DNA of 64,000 nt from Luteitalea sp. (GTDB taxonomy: Bacteria; Acidobacteriota; Vicinamibacteria; Vicinamibacterales; Vicinamibacteraceae). The DNA lies in the NCBI GenBank assembly GCA_009377495.1, contig WHTZ01000006.1, positions 15,211 through 79,210 on the forward strand, written 5' to 3'. The notes beneath the pieces were generated by a model. It was not told the origin of the DNA. It made no database searches and saw only the letters and a program-made list of their open reading frames with translations. A program made the translations under genes and the position numbers. This document shows positions 49,643 through 58,698 of this stretch, in pieces (the stretch's first letter is position 1; each line of letters starts with the position of its first letter).

Positions 49643-50995
49643 ATGACCCGCCGTCCCGAACGTTTCGTTCTCTTCGTCCTGCTCGTCGCCGGTTCGGTCG
49701 CGGCCGCCTACTTTCTCGTCACGCTGGAGCTCACATTGCGTGGGCGACAGGCGGGGTCTCACAGGATCCAGAAGCTTACCCAGCAGGCGCGATTGAACCT
49801 CGTCCTGGTGCGCGCCGACCAGGAGGCTTACATTGCCGAGGGGCAAGACGCCAGCGATTGGATGGAGCGCGTGAGCGACGACCTCGACAGGTTGAGCACT
49901 GTGCTGGACAAGCTGTCGGAGAGCGCACCCGCCGACAGCACCGCAACCGTGGATCTGGACGCGGCGCGCACTGCCGTCGACGCGTTCATCGTAATCGACA
50001 ATCGGGTGCGGGAGTACGTGGAGGCCGGCAACCCCCTACCCGCCTCGGACCTCATCTTCGAGGATGGTATGCGCACGGCCGCCGCGATTGACAATCACGT
50101 GGTCGCGGCCGGCGACGCGCTTCTCGCGGTCAGACTCGAAGCCGACAGCCGGCGGCGGCGGACCATGGGTGCGATTCTCGGTGCGTGGCTGTTCGGTATG
50201 CTCACGATCGGGTTTCTGCTCTTGCGGACGACAGACGCGCCCACAAGAGACGCGGAGGCCGCGGGCACTGGAGACGCCGCGACCGTCGAGCACCCGCCAC
50301 CCCACGGAACCTCGAGCCTGTCGAAAGGCGAGCGACGAGCGGCGGACCCTCACCAGCCGAGCTCGTCCCCAGCGTTCGCACCCTGGGACGCTCACGCCAG
50401 CGCGGCTGGCTCGGCAGCAACGACTACGCCAGTGACGACCGTCACGAACGCCTTACCCGTGCAGCAGCTGCTTCCAGGTGTCGACCTCGAGATTGCAGCA
50501 GCCGTCTGCACCGACCTCGCACAGGTCAAGGACGCGGAGCAGCTCGCCGAGATCGTTGGTCGCGCGGCGCACCTGCTCGACGCGTCCGGCGTGATCGTCT
50601 GGACGGGTGACGACGCGGTGTCCGAGCTCCGTCCCCTCGTCATTCACGGGTATCCGGACGACGTGGCGGGTGAAATCCCCACGATCCCCTTCGGCGCGGA
50701 CAACGTAACGGCGGCGGCCTGGCGTGCCGGCGCGGCGCGCACGGTCCGCGCCACACCCACGGAACCCGGCGGCCTGGCCGTTCCGCTGCTGGTGGCCACG
50801 GGCGGCGTTGGTGTGCTCACGGCTGAGATCGGGCATGGCCGCGAGCAGGATCCGGCAACGCTGGCCGTGGCGCGCATCATCGCCGCACAGATTGCCACGC
50901 TGCTTCCCACGCAGCCGACCACGTCAGATTCGGCCTCTGGACCCGCCCACAGCGACCCCGCGCCGGAAGGCGTCGAGGACCTCTTCCAGACGTGA
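49643..50995 (+). CDS. Membrane GAF-domain sensor protein
   Basis: A 450-residue protein. A first helix (FVLFVLLVAGSVAAAYFLVT) and a second near residue 185 (GAILGAWLFGMLTIGFLLL) bracket a periplasmic four-helix-like domain (IQKLTQQARLNLVLVRADQE). A low-complexity linker follows, and then a GAF domain (VDLEIAAAVCTDLAQVKDAE, LLDASGVIVWTGDD). There is no kinase, GGDEF or phosphatase output, so it must act through a partner or be a receptor subunit. Start chosen at ATG 49643 next to the first helix. Its TGA stop overlaps the REP-like palindrome. Confidence 0.75.
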   Translation: MTRRPERFVLFVLLVAGSVAAAYFLVTLELTLRGRQAGSHRIQKLTQQARLNLVLVRADQEAYIAEGQDASDWMERVSDDLDRLSTVLDKLSESAPADSTATVDLDAARTAVDAFIVIDNRVREYVEAGNPLPASDLIFEDGMRTAAAIDNHVVAAGDALLAVRLEADSRRRRTMGAILGAWLFGMLTIGFLLLRTTDAPTRDAEAAGTGDAATVEHPPPHGTSSLSKGERRAADPHQPSSSPAFAPWDAHASAAGSAATTTPVTTVTNALPVQQLLPGVDLEIAAAVCTDLAQVKDAEQLAEIVGRAAHLLDASGVIVWTGDDAVSELRPLVIHGYPDDVAGEIPTIPFGADNVTAAAWRAGAARTVRATPTEPGGLAVPLLVATGGVGVLTAEIGHGREQDPATLAVARIIAAQIATLLPTQPTTSDSASGPAHSDPAPEGVEDLFQT

Positions 50996-51065
50996 CGGAA
51001 ACGGGGACAGTCCCCGTTTCCGTGGAACGGACGCTGACGAAAACGAGGGCTGTCCCCGTTTCCGT
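50995..51065. repeat. REP-like palindrome pair between convergent genes
   Basis: First unit, 50995-51023: a 13-bp stem ACGGAAACGGGGA / TCCCCGTTTCCGT with loop CAG. Second unit, 51037-51065: the related ACGAAAACGAGGGC arm with TGTCCCCGTTTCCGT. It overlaps the stop codon of the GAF gene and ends next to the PDZ gene, so it may terminate both. Confidence 0.8.
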
Positions 51066-51068
51066 GAA

Positions 51069-52094
51069 TCACACGCGTTCGTGACGGGTCCGCGATGCGG
51101 GCTCCGGGAGCGTCACTTTCACTGAGATACTCTGGCGGTCGCGCGTGACGCTCAGAGCTCTCTCCCGTTTGTCGGGATCCTGCAGCGCCCGCCTGAGGGC
51201 GGCGTCGTCGTCAACCGACTCGCCGTCCACTGCCGTGACCACGTCGCCTGCTTTGAGTCCGGCCTTCGCCGCGGCCGAATCGGCGTCCACCGACGAGATC
51301 AGCACGCCGCTCTTCACACGGAAGTGCTCGGCGAGCTGTGGCGTCAGCGATTGCACAGACACGCCCAGTCGCGCGCCCGACCACGGGAAGCCTGGCGCGA
51401 TGAAGTCGAAGCCCTCTGGATGGACGCGCATCGCCCGAACCTTTGGCTCAATCTCGCGTCGCAGGTACTCGGCGTTCTTCCGCACCGACTCCGCGAAATC
51501 ATGGAACTGGTGCCCCTTCCAGCGCCAGGCGTGACTGCCGCGTTCGGGCGTGATTCGTAGCGTCTGTTGCTGTCCGTCTCGCATCACTTCAACGGCGACG
51601 CGGCGACCTGGCGGCGTTTCCCTCACGAGCCGCGAGAGCTGACCGACGCCGCGCACACGCTCTTCGTCGAAGGTGACGATGACATCACCCTCAGCGAGTC
51701 CACTCTTGGCAGCGGGGCTGTCCTCGTCGACGTCGGTCACCACCGCGCCGCCTGCCGCGGGAAGCTTCTGTGCTGAGACGTCTTCTGCCGTTACGTCACG
51801 AATGCTGACGCCCAGCCACGATCCACCGCCCTCGGACTCGAAGCCCAGGACCGTCAGGGCCTTGGGGCCATCAGCGGCTGGGACGACGGCGTCGTGCGGG
51901 CCCAGATCCTCGGTCTCGCCTTCCGCGGCTTGACCAGCCGGATCGGCGTGTTCTACCTTCTCCTGAACCGTGGTTGGGGCTTTGCTCTCCTCCGAGCGCT
52001 CCTGTCCATGGCCGATTGGGGCCACGAGCGCGAGCGCCAGTCCTGCCCCGGCGACGGTGGCCGTCGCCACACCAAGAAATCTCTTCTGCTCCAT
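51069..52094 (-). CDS. Exported protein with two PDZ domains
   Basis: A 341-residue exported protein with a signal peptide (FLGVATATVAGAGLALALVA). PDZ 1 at about residues 85-180 (GGSWLGVSIRDVTAEDVSAQ, AAKSGLAEGDVIVTFDEERV) and PDZ 2 at about 245-330 (GARLGVSVQSLTPQLAEHF, AAKAGLKAGDVVTAVDGESV). No protease domain is visible, unlike DegP, so it is probably a scaffold or chaperone-like protein of the periplasm. I chose the ATG at 52094. It is divergent from the GT-C protein gene. Confidence 0.88.
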   Translation of the reverse strand: MEQKRFLGVATATVAGAGLALALVAPIGHGQERSEESKAPTTVQEKVEHADPAGQAAEGETEDLGPHDAVVPAADGPKALTVLGFESEGGGSWLGVSIRDVTAEDVSAQKLPAAGGAVVTDVDEDSPAAKSGLAEGDVIVTFDEERVRGVGQLSRLVRETPPGRRVAVEVMRDGQQQTLRITPERGSHAWRWKGHQFHDFAESVRKNAEYLRREIEPKVRAMRVHPEGFDFIAPGFPWSGARLGVSVQSLTPQLAEHFRVKSGVLISSVDADSAAAKAGLKAGDVVTAVDGESVDDDAALRRALQDPDKRERALSVTRDRQSISVKVTLPEPASRTRHERV

Positions 52095-52265
52095 GGTATA
52101 CACCCGCCCTTGCCGAGCTTGAATGCCGCGACGAGATGTCACTGTTATCGAGCGTTGAATTCGAGCCACAATCACGTCCGGTCCGTTTCGGGACTCTCTG
52201 GCACCCTCTGTACTACAGACGGGTCGTCACGGGGATGGGTTGGGCTCAGCGCAGGGGGCAGCTCG

Positions 52266-53822
52266 ATGAGCATGGGTGTGACGTTGAGTAGGGTGCGTAT
52301 CGGTGTGACCAGTGTGCTGCTGGCAGTCGTCGCGCTGAAGGTCGCTGCCCTCGCGATCGACCCGACCATTCGGTTGTTCTTGGGTGATTCGGCGGCGTAT
52401 CTCAACGCGGCCGCCGACAACTGGCTGCCCCCTGAGCGCTCCTTTGTCTACCCGGTGCTCATCAAGGCCCTCGTCTTTCCCACAGGATCGCTGTGGACCT
52501 TGCTCTTTTGGCAGACACTCGCCGGTCTCGGCGTCGCCTTGCTCCTGTGGCTCACGCTGGTCCGCAGGCTGGCCCTTCCACGTGGCCTCGCACTGGCCGC
52601 CGCTTGTGTGTTGGCAATTGAACCGGCGCAGCTCTTCTATGAGCGCATGGTGATGGCAGAAACCCTCGGCCTCCTCGCGTTCGCGGGCTTTTTTGCGTCG
52701 TGCGGCGTGTATCTCGCCCACGGACGCGCCGCATGGCTGCCGCTGACCACCTTTCTGGGCTTGCTCGCGGTCAGCATCCGCCTCAACTACCTTCCAGTCG
52801 TCGCAGTGATCTCCCTCGCGCTTCCGTTGCTCCGTGGGCTCGATCCTGTGGCACGGCCCGGCGGGCGCCGACTCCTAGCACATAGCCTGTTGGCGCTCTG
52901 CGCGTTCTTCGCCCTGCATGGTACGTACCGGCACGCCGTGGGTCGCGGATTCAAGGCGCCGCCGGGCTATATTGCGAGGGTCGGCTTTATGCGCCTCGGG
53001 CTCGTGGCGCCGCTCATCAAGCCGGAGCATTTCGTGCGCGTGGGCTTGCCCGCCGATTTTGCCGAACACTTGACGCACAACCTGGCCAACCCGGACACGC
53101 GCCCCTCACAGTTCTGGGCCGTGGGGGGCCTGGCCGATGCCATCGCGCAACGCGGCCTCGACGTCGATCGCGTTGGCTTGGATTTGGCCACCCTCGCCGT
53201 GGCCGACGACCCGTTCGGTCTCGTCCGGTTGGGGGTTCATACGCTCGGCAACTACTTCAGGCCGCCTCTCGCGAGGTTGCGACTCGACACAGACTTAGCG
53301 CGCGCGCCGGACTATCCTGACGCGCTCGTACAGAAGCTCCGCGCTCGCTGGCGCTACGATATCGCCGGTCTGCCGCAGCGGATCACGCCCATCAGCCGCT
53401 ACTTCGAGGTTGGCTCGTGGTGGTTAGTCGCCTGCCTGTTCCTGTTGGCACCGCTGGCCGCGCTCAACCTCGCCTTACACTGGCGCGACCCGAGGCGGAC
53501 CCAGATTCTCCTGGGTGCGCTGGTTGGCGTGGGCTTGGTCATGACCCACGTGCTCTTTTCGAGCATCGCCTCGTATCGCTACCTGCACGGGCTGCCGTTC
53601 TTCACACTTGTCAATCTGCTGCCGCTGCTCTCTAGGAAGGGGCGAGGGGCCAGGGACGAGGGGCCAGGGCAAAACAAGGACCAGGTGCCAGGTGCCAGGG
53701 CCCAGGAGGGATCAGGGATGCAAGGCTCAGGGCGCCCGCGCACGATGCACTCGACAAGGCGAGAACACCCGAAGGAGCTACTATCAGCCCTGATACCTGA
53801 AGAACTGATCCCTGGAGCCTGA
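52266..53822 (+). CDS. GT-C-like membrane protein with repeat-derived tail
   Basis: A 518-residue integral membrane protein with about ten helices. The first extracytoplasmic loop has the acidic sugar-donor-type motif FLGDSAAYLNAAADNW. It probably transfers a sugar from a polyprenyl-phosphate donor; acceptor unknown. AGGGGGCAG lies eight bases before the ATG at 52266. Residues after about LLPLLSRKGRGARDEG are not membrane-like: this tail of about 65 residues is translated from the G-rich repeat at 53632-53822, so the natural stop has probably been lost or moved. Confidence 0.8.
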   Translation: MSMGVTLSRVRIGVTSVLLAVVALKVAALAIDPTIRLFLGDSAAYLNAAADNWLPPERSFVYPVLIKALVFPTGSLWTLLFWQTLAGLGVALLLWLTLVRRLALPRGLALAAACVLAIEPAQLFYERMVMAETLGLLAFAGFFASCGVYLAHGRAAWLPLTTFLGLLAVSIRLNYLPVVAVISLALPLLRGLDPVARPGGRRLLAHSLLALCAFFALHGTYRHAVGRGFKAPPGYIARVGFMRLGLVAPLIKPEHFVRVGLPADFAEHLTHNLANPDTRPSQFWAVGGLADAIAQRGLDVDRVGLDLATLAVADDPFGLVRLGVHTLGNYFRPPLARLRLDTDLARAPDYPDALVQKLRARWRYDIAGLPQRITPISRYFEVGSWWLVACLFLLAPLAALNLALHWRDPRRTQILLGALVGVGLVMTHVLFSSIASYRYLHGLPFFTLVNLLPLLSRKGRGARDEGPGQNKDQVPGARAQEGSGMQGSGRPRTMHSTRREHPKELLSALIPEELIPGA

Positions 53823-53864
53823 GACAGCCCCGGCACCTCGCCCCTGACCCCTGACCCCTTGTCT
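53632..53864. repeat. G-rich intergenic repeat, copy E, partly translated
   Basis: A long copy: GGGGCGAGGGGCCAGGGACG at the left, and CCTGAGACAGCCC and CCTCGCCCCTGACCCCTGAC at the right. The left 190 bases are in frame with the GT-C-like gene and encode its C-terminal tail; the right end lies just before glnA. Confidence 0.75.
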
Positions 53865-53865
53865 T

Positions 53866-55218
53866 ATGGACGAAACGACCGAGCGCGCCCGCCAGACCCG
53901 TATCGCACAAATCCTCGAGACCGTGGAGCGGCTCGGCGTCAAGTTCATGCGCCTGCAGTTCAGCGATATCTTCGGCATCACGAAGAATGTCGAGGTGCCG
54001 GACAAGCAGTTCGAGGCGGCGTTGCATGGCCGCATCATCTTCGATGGCTCGTCGATCGAGGGCTTCGTCCGACTCGAGGAGTCGGACATGTACTTGAAAC
54101 CGGACCTCGCGACCTTCAACGTCTTTCCCTGGCCACACGAGACCGGCGAACGGGTCGGGCGGCTCATCTGCGATATCACCAACCCGGACGGGACGCCGTC
54201 GACCGGGTGCCCGCGCCAAACGCTGAAGAGAGCCATCAGGCAGGCCGCATCCGCGGGCTACACGATGTATGTCGGGCCCGAGGCGGAGTTCTTCCTCTTC
54301 CAGACGCGCGACGGCGAAGCCACCACCGAGACGCACGACGCCGGTGGCTATTTCGACTTGACGCCGGTCGATCTGGGAGAGGACGTGCGCCGCCAGATCG
54401 TCCTCGCGCTCGAGGCGATGGGCTTCGAGGTCGAGGCCGCCCACCATGAGGTGGCGGCCGGCCAGCACGAGATCGACCTCCGCTACGATGACGTGCTGAC
54501 CACTGCTGACACGGTCGCCACGTTTCGCTTCATTGTCAAGAACGTCGCGATGCAGAACGGTCTGCACGCGACGTTCATGCCCAAGCCGCTCGACGGCGTG
54601 TTTGGTTCGGGCATGCACACGCACCAGTCGCTGTTTCGCGATGGGAAGAACGCGTTCTACGACCCGGACACACCGAACGGGCTGAGCGATACCTGCCTCC
54701 ATTACATTGGTGGGTTACTGAAGCACGCAAAGGCCCTGTGTGCCATCACCAATCCCCTCGTCAACTCGTACAAACGGCTCGTTCCCGGCTACGAGGCGCC
54801 GACGCACATCGCGTGGTCGGAGCGGAACCGCAGCCCGCTCGTGCGTGTGCCGGCACCGCGGGGCACGGCGACCCGCATCGAGCTGCGGATGCCTGACCCG
54901 TCGTGCAACCCGTACCTCGCATTTGCCGCAATGCTGCGGGCGGGGCTCGATGGCATCGAGAACCAACTCGATGCCGGGCCGCCTGTCGCGAAGAACATCT
55001 ACAAGATGAGCTATCGAGAGCGTCGGCACCTGCGGATCGATGAGCTCCCGGCCAACCTCAGCGAGGCGCTTGGCGCGCTCGAGAAGAGCGAGCTGATGCG
55101 GGACACGCTGGGCGACCACATCTGTGAACACTTCATCGAGGCGAAGCGTGGGGAGTGGTCCGATTACATTCGTCAGGTGAGCCGCTGGGAAATCGAGCGC
55201 TACCTCAAAGTGTACTAG
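53866..55218 (+). CDS. glnA: Type I glutamine synthetase
   Basis: A 450-residue GS-I enzyme: ATP plus glutamate and ammonia to glutamine. Conserved parts: FSDIFGITKNVEVP, the latch FDGSSIEGFVRLEESDM, metal-binding YVGPEAEFFLF, FGSGMHTHQSLF, and RNRSPLVRVPAPRG near the active-site arginines. The region that is adenylylated in GS-I-beta (NLYDLP) reads NIYKMSYRERRHLR, as in the shorter GS-I-alpha enzymes of Firmicutes, so adenylylation control is unlikely. No SD is visible; the start follows the G-rich repeat. No ammonium transporter or PII gene is nearby. Confidence 0.95.
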   Translation: MDETTERARQTRIAQILETVERLGVKFMRLQFSDIFGITKNVEVPDKQFEAALHGRIIFDGSSIEGFVRLEESDMYLKPDLATFNVFPWPHETGERVGRLICDITNPDGTPSTGCPRQTLKRAIRQAASAGYTMYVGPEAEFFLFQTRDGEATTETHDAGGYFDLTPVDLGEDVRRQIVLALEAMGFEVEAAHHEVAAGQHEIDLRYDDVLTTADTVATFRFIVKNVAMQNGLHATFMPKPLDGVFGSGMHTHQSLFRDGKNAFYDPDTPNGLSDTCLHYIGGLLKHAKALCAITNPLVNSYKRLVPGYEAPTHIAWSERNRSPLVRVPAPRGTATRIELRMPDPSCNPYLAFAAMLRAGLDGIENQLDAGPPVAKNIYKMSYRERRHLRIDELPANLSEALGALEKSELMRDTLGDHICEHFIEAKRGEWSDYIRQVSRWEIERYLKVY

Positions 55219-55241
55219 TCTCCGCCCTTGCCCCTGAAATC

Positions 55242-55259
55242 TGACCTCACGCGAGGTCA
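55242..55259 (+). terminator. Hairpin downstream of glnA
   Basis: TGACCTC-acgc-GAGGTCA, a 7-bp perfect stem 23 bases after the glnA stop. There is no U-run, so intrinsic termination is only possible. Confidence 0.35.
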
Positions 55260-55586
55260 CCGTCGTCCACGTGGTTGGACGTCTCCGGGCATCACGTCTT
55301 GCGCCGCGCCCTGTTTGTGCACACCTGCAGCGCCAGAGCCCTCAGCGCGCGTCGGCACGAACTTTGATTTGGTAAGGGGCAGGTCGCGCCGGGTCAACGG
55401 GGTGCGTTACCTTCAGGCAGGCGCTGGCATCGCCGTACCCCGTCGTTCGTGGGCGATTCGCGCGCGACCCTGACTCATTCTGTTCTTTATTCCCGTTCTC
55501 ACCCCACGCGGGCTACGCGCGTGGGTGCCACAGGGTGCGACGCCGGCGTTCGGTGATCGCACCCTTTTCATTTCCGGAGGGCGAAC
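55260..55586. other. Intergenic region after glnA
   Basis: About 330 bases with no gene. It contains a hairpin CCCACGCG / CGCGTGGG (55503-55525), related to the hairpin of the NuoG-flanking repeats (44615-44639), and the promoter region of the following lipoprotein gene. No tRNA or small ORF found. Confidence 0.5.
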
Positions 55587-55952
55587 ATGGTCACACGTCA
55601 CCCACGGATCCTGACGGTTGTCGCGCTCGTCGCGGTGGGCGCGGGCTGCGCCGCCCGCGCGGGGAGCATTGGGGACATCCGGGCGAACCCGGCGAGGTAC
55701 CAAGACCGCCGCGTCGTTGTCCACGGGAGGGTCGCAACGTCGTATGGCGCGCCGCTCTTCCCTTATCAGTTCTACAAGATCGAGGATGGCACGGGAGACA
55801 TCGTCGTTCTCTCACGCGATCCCGACGAATGGACGCCGACCCGCGGCGCGCGCGTGCGCGTAAAGGGGCGGGTGGAAAATGCCGGGGTCTTTGGCGGCAG
55901 AGCCGTCGGCCTGCACATCGCATCGCAGGACTTGGACGTCCTCCGGCCGTGA
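55587..55952 (+). CDS. OB-fold-like lipoprotein
   Basis: A 121-residue protein with a lipoprotein signal: LTVVALVAVGAGCAARAGS, the Cys being the likely lipid anchor. The rest is a short beta barrel (RRVVVHGRVATSYGAPLFP, FYKIEDGTGDIVVLSRD, GARVRVKGRVENAGVF), matching OB-fold proteins of the tRNA-anti-like class. GGAGGGCGAAC precedes the ATG. Function unknown. Transcribed alone. Confidence 0.78.
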   Translation: MVTRHPRILTVVALVAVGAGCAARAGSIGDIRANPARYQDRRVVVHGRVATSYGAPLFPYQFYKIEDGTGDIVVLSRDPDEWTPTRGARVRVKGRVENAGVFGGRAVGLHIASQDLDVLRP

Positions 55953-55980
55953 GGCGACGTCGGCTTCGAACCGCGACATG

Positions 55981-55996
55981 AGGGGGACTGTCCCCT
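55981..55996. repeat. Short GGGGAC palindrome
   Basis: AGGGGGACTGTCCCCT, with a GGGGAC-t-GTCCCC stem, 28 bases after the lipoprotein stop. A single half-unit of the REP-like family; may be a terminator or a solitary repeat. Confidence 0.5.
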
Positions 55997-56095
55997 CTGT
56001 CGCGGCCCGGCGCCGTCGACGAATTCGACAGACCGACTCGACAGGTCTGGACACGAGCCGACCGACGATGTAGAGTGCGATGTAGGAGGGGAGTG

Positions 56096-56401
56096 ATGTC
56101 CCGGATGGTTCGTAAGCAGCTCTACATTGAGAAGCGCCAGGACGACATGCTCAAGCGGCGAGCGAAGGCGCAGGGGGTGACGGAAGCGGAGCTCGTTCGC
56201 GAGGCGCTGGATGCACCCGTGTTGCCCGCGTCCCGCGCGTTCCACCCCGACGAAGACGCCTGGGATTCCTTCCTGCGGTTCGTGCGGCGCCTCGCCCACC
56301 GAGGGTCTCGTCGTGCGCGTCGTGCTGTTCCCAGCAGCGATCGTGGCTGGACACGTGACGACCTGTACGAGGAGCGGATCGGGCGGTGGGTACGATCCTG
56401 A
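56096..56401 (+). CDS. VapB-like ribbon-helix-helix antitoxin
   Basis: A 101-residue protein with a ribbon-helix-helix N terminus (MVRKQLYIEKRQDDMLKRRA, VTEAELVREALD), expected to bind DNA as a dimer. The C-terminal part, rich in Arg and Asp, should bind the toxin. AGGAGG lies seven bases before the ATG at 56096. Its 3' end overlaps the PIN toxin gene by 16 bases, typical of vapBC operons. It should repress the operon. Confidence 0.75.
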   Translation: MSRMVRKQLYIEKRQDDMLKRRAKAQGVTEAELVREALDAPVLPASRAFHPDEDAWDSFLRFVRRLAHRGSRRARRAVPSSDRGWTRDDLYEERIGRWVRS

Positions 56402-56832
56402 TCGACACAAGCGTGCTCGTGTACACCTGCGATCCAAGAGACCTCAGGAAGCACCAGCGGGCGATCGACCTTCTAGAGCATCTGCGTCGGACGGAGCGGG
56501 CGGTCATTAGCGTCCAAATCCTCGGTGAGTTCTTTTCTGCAACAACTCGTGGCAGAGCTCCCTTACTGACCGTCGCCGACGCGTGCCAGCGGCAGGACGA
56601 ACTGTCCGTCATCTTCGCAGTGCTGGTTCCAACGCCGGCGATTGCTCTCGAAGCCGCCCGCGGTGTCCGAGTACATCAGCTCAGTTACTGGGATGCCCAG
56701 ATCTGGGCGACCGCACGGCTCAACCAAGTGCCCATCATCCTCACCGAGGACCAGCAAGAGGGTCGGCGCCTGGAAAGCGTCAGGTTCGTGAATCCTTTCG
56801 TCGACGATTTCCAGCTCGACGCCTGGTTTTGA
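56386..56832 (+). CDS. PIN-domain toxin (VapC-like)
   Basis: A 148-residue PIN-domain ribonuclease. Acidic active-site residues are seen in LIDTSVLVYTCD (first Asp), the Glu of LGEFFSATT, and YWDAQIWATARLNQVPIILT and TEDQQEGR near the C terminus. VapC proteins cleave tRNA or rRNA. It is read from GTG at 56386 (MGTILIDTSVLV). The next gene downstream is on the other strand, so the pair is a stand-alone TA module. Confidence 0.87.
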   Translation: MGTILIDTSVLVYTCDPRDLRKHQRAIDLLEHLRRTERAVISVQILGEFFSATTRGRAPLLTVADACQRQDELSVIFAVLVPTPAIALEAARGVRVHQLSYWDAQIWATARLNQVPIILTEDQQEGRRLESVRFVNPFVDDFQLDAWF

Positions 56833-56840
56833 TCAGGAGG

Positions 56841-58667
56841 CTAGCTGACGATCTTGACGGCGACCGCCGTCATGTCATCGTTCTGCACGGCGCCACCGCG
56901 GAAGGCAACGACCGCGCCGAAGATGGCATCGACAATGCGCTCGGCCGGCAGCTCGCGGGCCTGCCGCACGGCATCGAGCAACCGGGCTGCGCCAAACTCC
57001 TCACCATGCTCGTTCATGGCCTCGGAGATACCGTCGGAGCAGAAGAGGAACAGGTCGCCCGCGTTGAGTGGCATCGAGACCTCTTCGTATTGCGATTCGG
57101 CAAAGGCACCCAGCGGGACCCCACCTTGCTCGATCTGGGTGGCGCGATCGTCGTTGCAGTGGACGGGGTACGGAAGGCCGGAATTGGCCAGCGTCAGCAC
57201 GCGACGCTTGAGGTCGAACCACGCATAGCAAAGCGTGCAGTAGTACTCCTCGAGCTGCCGCTGGTGGAGGATGGTGTTGATCGACGCGAGCACGCCAGCC
57301 GGCGTCGAGCGCTCAGGCATGTAGGGCTTGCGAAACGTGCGTGATCGCACGAGCTCTGCGGCGAAGACGCCATAGAGCGCGGCGGGCACACCCTTGCCCG
57401 ACACGTCGCCGACCGCTACCACGAGGCTGTTCGCTTCTGCGGTCAGAAACTCATGGAAGTCGCCACCGAGCTCGCGCGCCGGCGCGAAGCGGGCACCCAC
57501 GTCGACGCCGCGCAGCCGCTTGGGGAGCCCCAGCGGCAGCAGCGCCGTCTGCACCCGCTGCGCAAAGCGCACTTCGCGCTCGAGGCGCTCCTCGTTTGCC
57601 GCCACGGCCTCGTAGAGCCGTGCGTTCTCGATGGCGACCGCCGCTTGGTTCGCCAGCACCTCGAGCACGTGCACGTCGCGCTTCTCGTACGCGTCGATCT
57701 CGGGGCTGGCGAGATCGAGCACCCCGATGCATCGGTCCTTATAGATCATCGGGATCGCCACCTCGGATCGCACGTCCTCCATGACCTGGATGTACCGCGG
57801 CTCGCGCGTTACGTCGCCAACGAGCACCGGTGCCCGCTGCGCGGCCGCATAGCCTACCAGGCCTTCACCGAGGGGCACGGGGCGCACGGTATAGATGTCG
57901 CCGTACTGCACCGCGATCCTCACCTCGAGGAGATTCGTCGCCTCGTTGAGGAGCAGGATGCAGAAGCTGCGGTAATCGATCACGCGGCGCGTGAGCTGGG
58001 CAATGCGCGTGAGCAACTCGTCGAGATCGAGGATCGACGTGACGTCTCGTCCAATTTCGGCCAGCAGCTCGAAGGTTTCGGCGTCGCGACGCTGCTGCTC
58101 GAAAAGACGCGCGTTGACGAGCGCCACCGCCACGTGCGTCCCGAACTGGCGTACCAGCGCGAGGTGGCTCGACGTGAACGCGCCGAGCTGCCGACTCAGG
58201 ATGTTCAGCGCGCCGATGACACGCTTGCGATAGATGAGCGGCACGACGAGCGACGACTGCACGTCTGGCACGAAGCCGAGATGCCGCGGCTCCTTCGAGA
58301 GGTCGTTCACCAGCCACGCGCGTTGCTCGGCGACGGCCGCGCCGACCACCCCGTCCCCCACCTTCAACCGGACCCGTTCCGCGAGACCTTCGGGATAACC
58401 GACCTGATAGCCGATCGTGAGCTCGCCACGCTTGGCGTCCAGGAGATAGATCGCGAACGCATCGAACGCAATCAAGCGTCCGATGAGATCAGGAATGATG
58501 TGGAGCAGCTCGCCAAGGTGAAGCACCGACGTGACGCGACGACCGAGGTCGAACAGCGTCGCGAGGGCGTCGCGGTCTGTGATGCGCGCGATGAGCGTCG
58601 AAGAAGTGTCTGTGAGCGACTCTTTCACGAGCGGGAGCGCCTTCCCCCACGCCGCCGCCGAACGCAT
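56841..58667 (-). CDS. Two-GAF SpoIIE-type phosphatase
   Basis: A 608-residue cytosolic protein with two GAF domains (about 25-180, with LAERVRLKVGDGVVGAAVAE; and about 200-360, with VPLGEGLVGYAAAQRAPVLV) and a C-terminal SpoIIE/RsbU-type PP2C domain (REVRFAQRVQTALLP, ELGGDFHEFLTA, AVGDVSGKGVPAALYGV, LFCSDGISEAMNEHGEE, NDDMTAVAV). Metal-binding Asp residues are kept. It probably dephosphorylates an anti-anti-sigma factor in response to a small molecule bound by the GAFs. I chose the ATG at 58667; a frame to 58748 would cross the divergent gene's start. Confidence 0.88.
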   Translation of the reverse strand: MRSAAAWGKALPLVKESLTDTSSTLIARITDRDALATLFDLGRRVTSVLHLGELLHIIPDLIGRLIAFDAFAIYLLDAKRGELTIGYQVGYPEGLAERVRLKVGDGVVGAAVAEQRAWLVNDLSKEPRHLGFVPDVQSSLVVPLIYRKRVIGALNILSRQLGAFTSSHLALVRQFGTHVAVALVNARLFEQQRRDAETFELLAEIGRDVTSILDLDELLTRIAQLTRRVIDYRSFCILLLNEATNLLEVRIAVQYGDIYTVRPVPLGEGLVGYAAAQRAPVLVGDVTREPRYIQVMEDVRSEVAIPMIYKDRCIGVLDLASPEIDAYEKRDVHVLEVLANQAAVAIENARLYEAVAANEERLEREVRFAQRVQTALLPLGLPKRLRGVDVGARFAPARELGGDFHEFLTAEANSLVVAVGDVSGKGVPAALYGVFAAELVRSRTFRKPYMPERSTPAGVLASINTILHQRQLEEYYCTLCYAWFDLKRRVLTLANSGLPYPVHCNDDRATQIEQGGVPLGAFAESQYEEVSMPLNAGDLFLFCSDGISEAMNEHGEEFGAARLLDAVRQARELPAERIVDAIFGAVVAFRGGAVQNDDMTAVAVKIVS

Positions 58668-58698
58668 GGCGGTCCGGCATGCGGCACACGGATTTCCG

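Noticed and set aside
53632-54702. 356-codon minus-strand frame
   Set aside because: Antisense to glnA and to the G-rich repeat; no domain.
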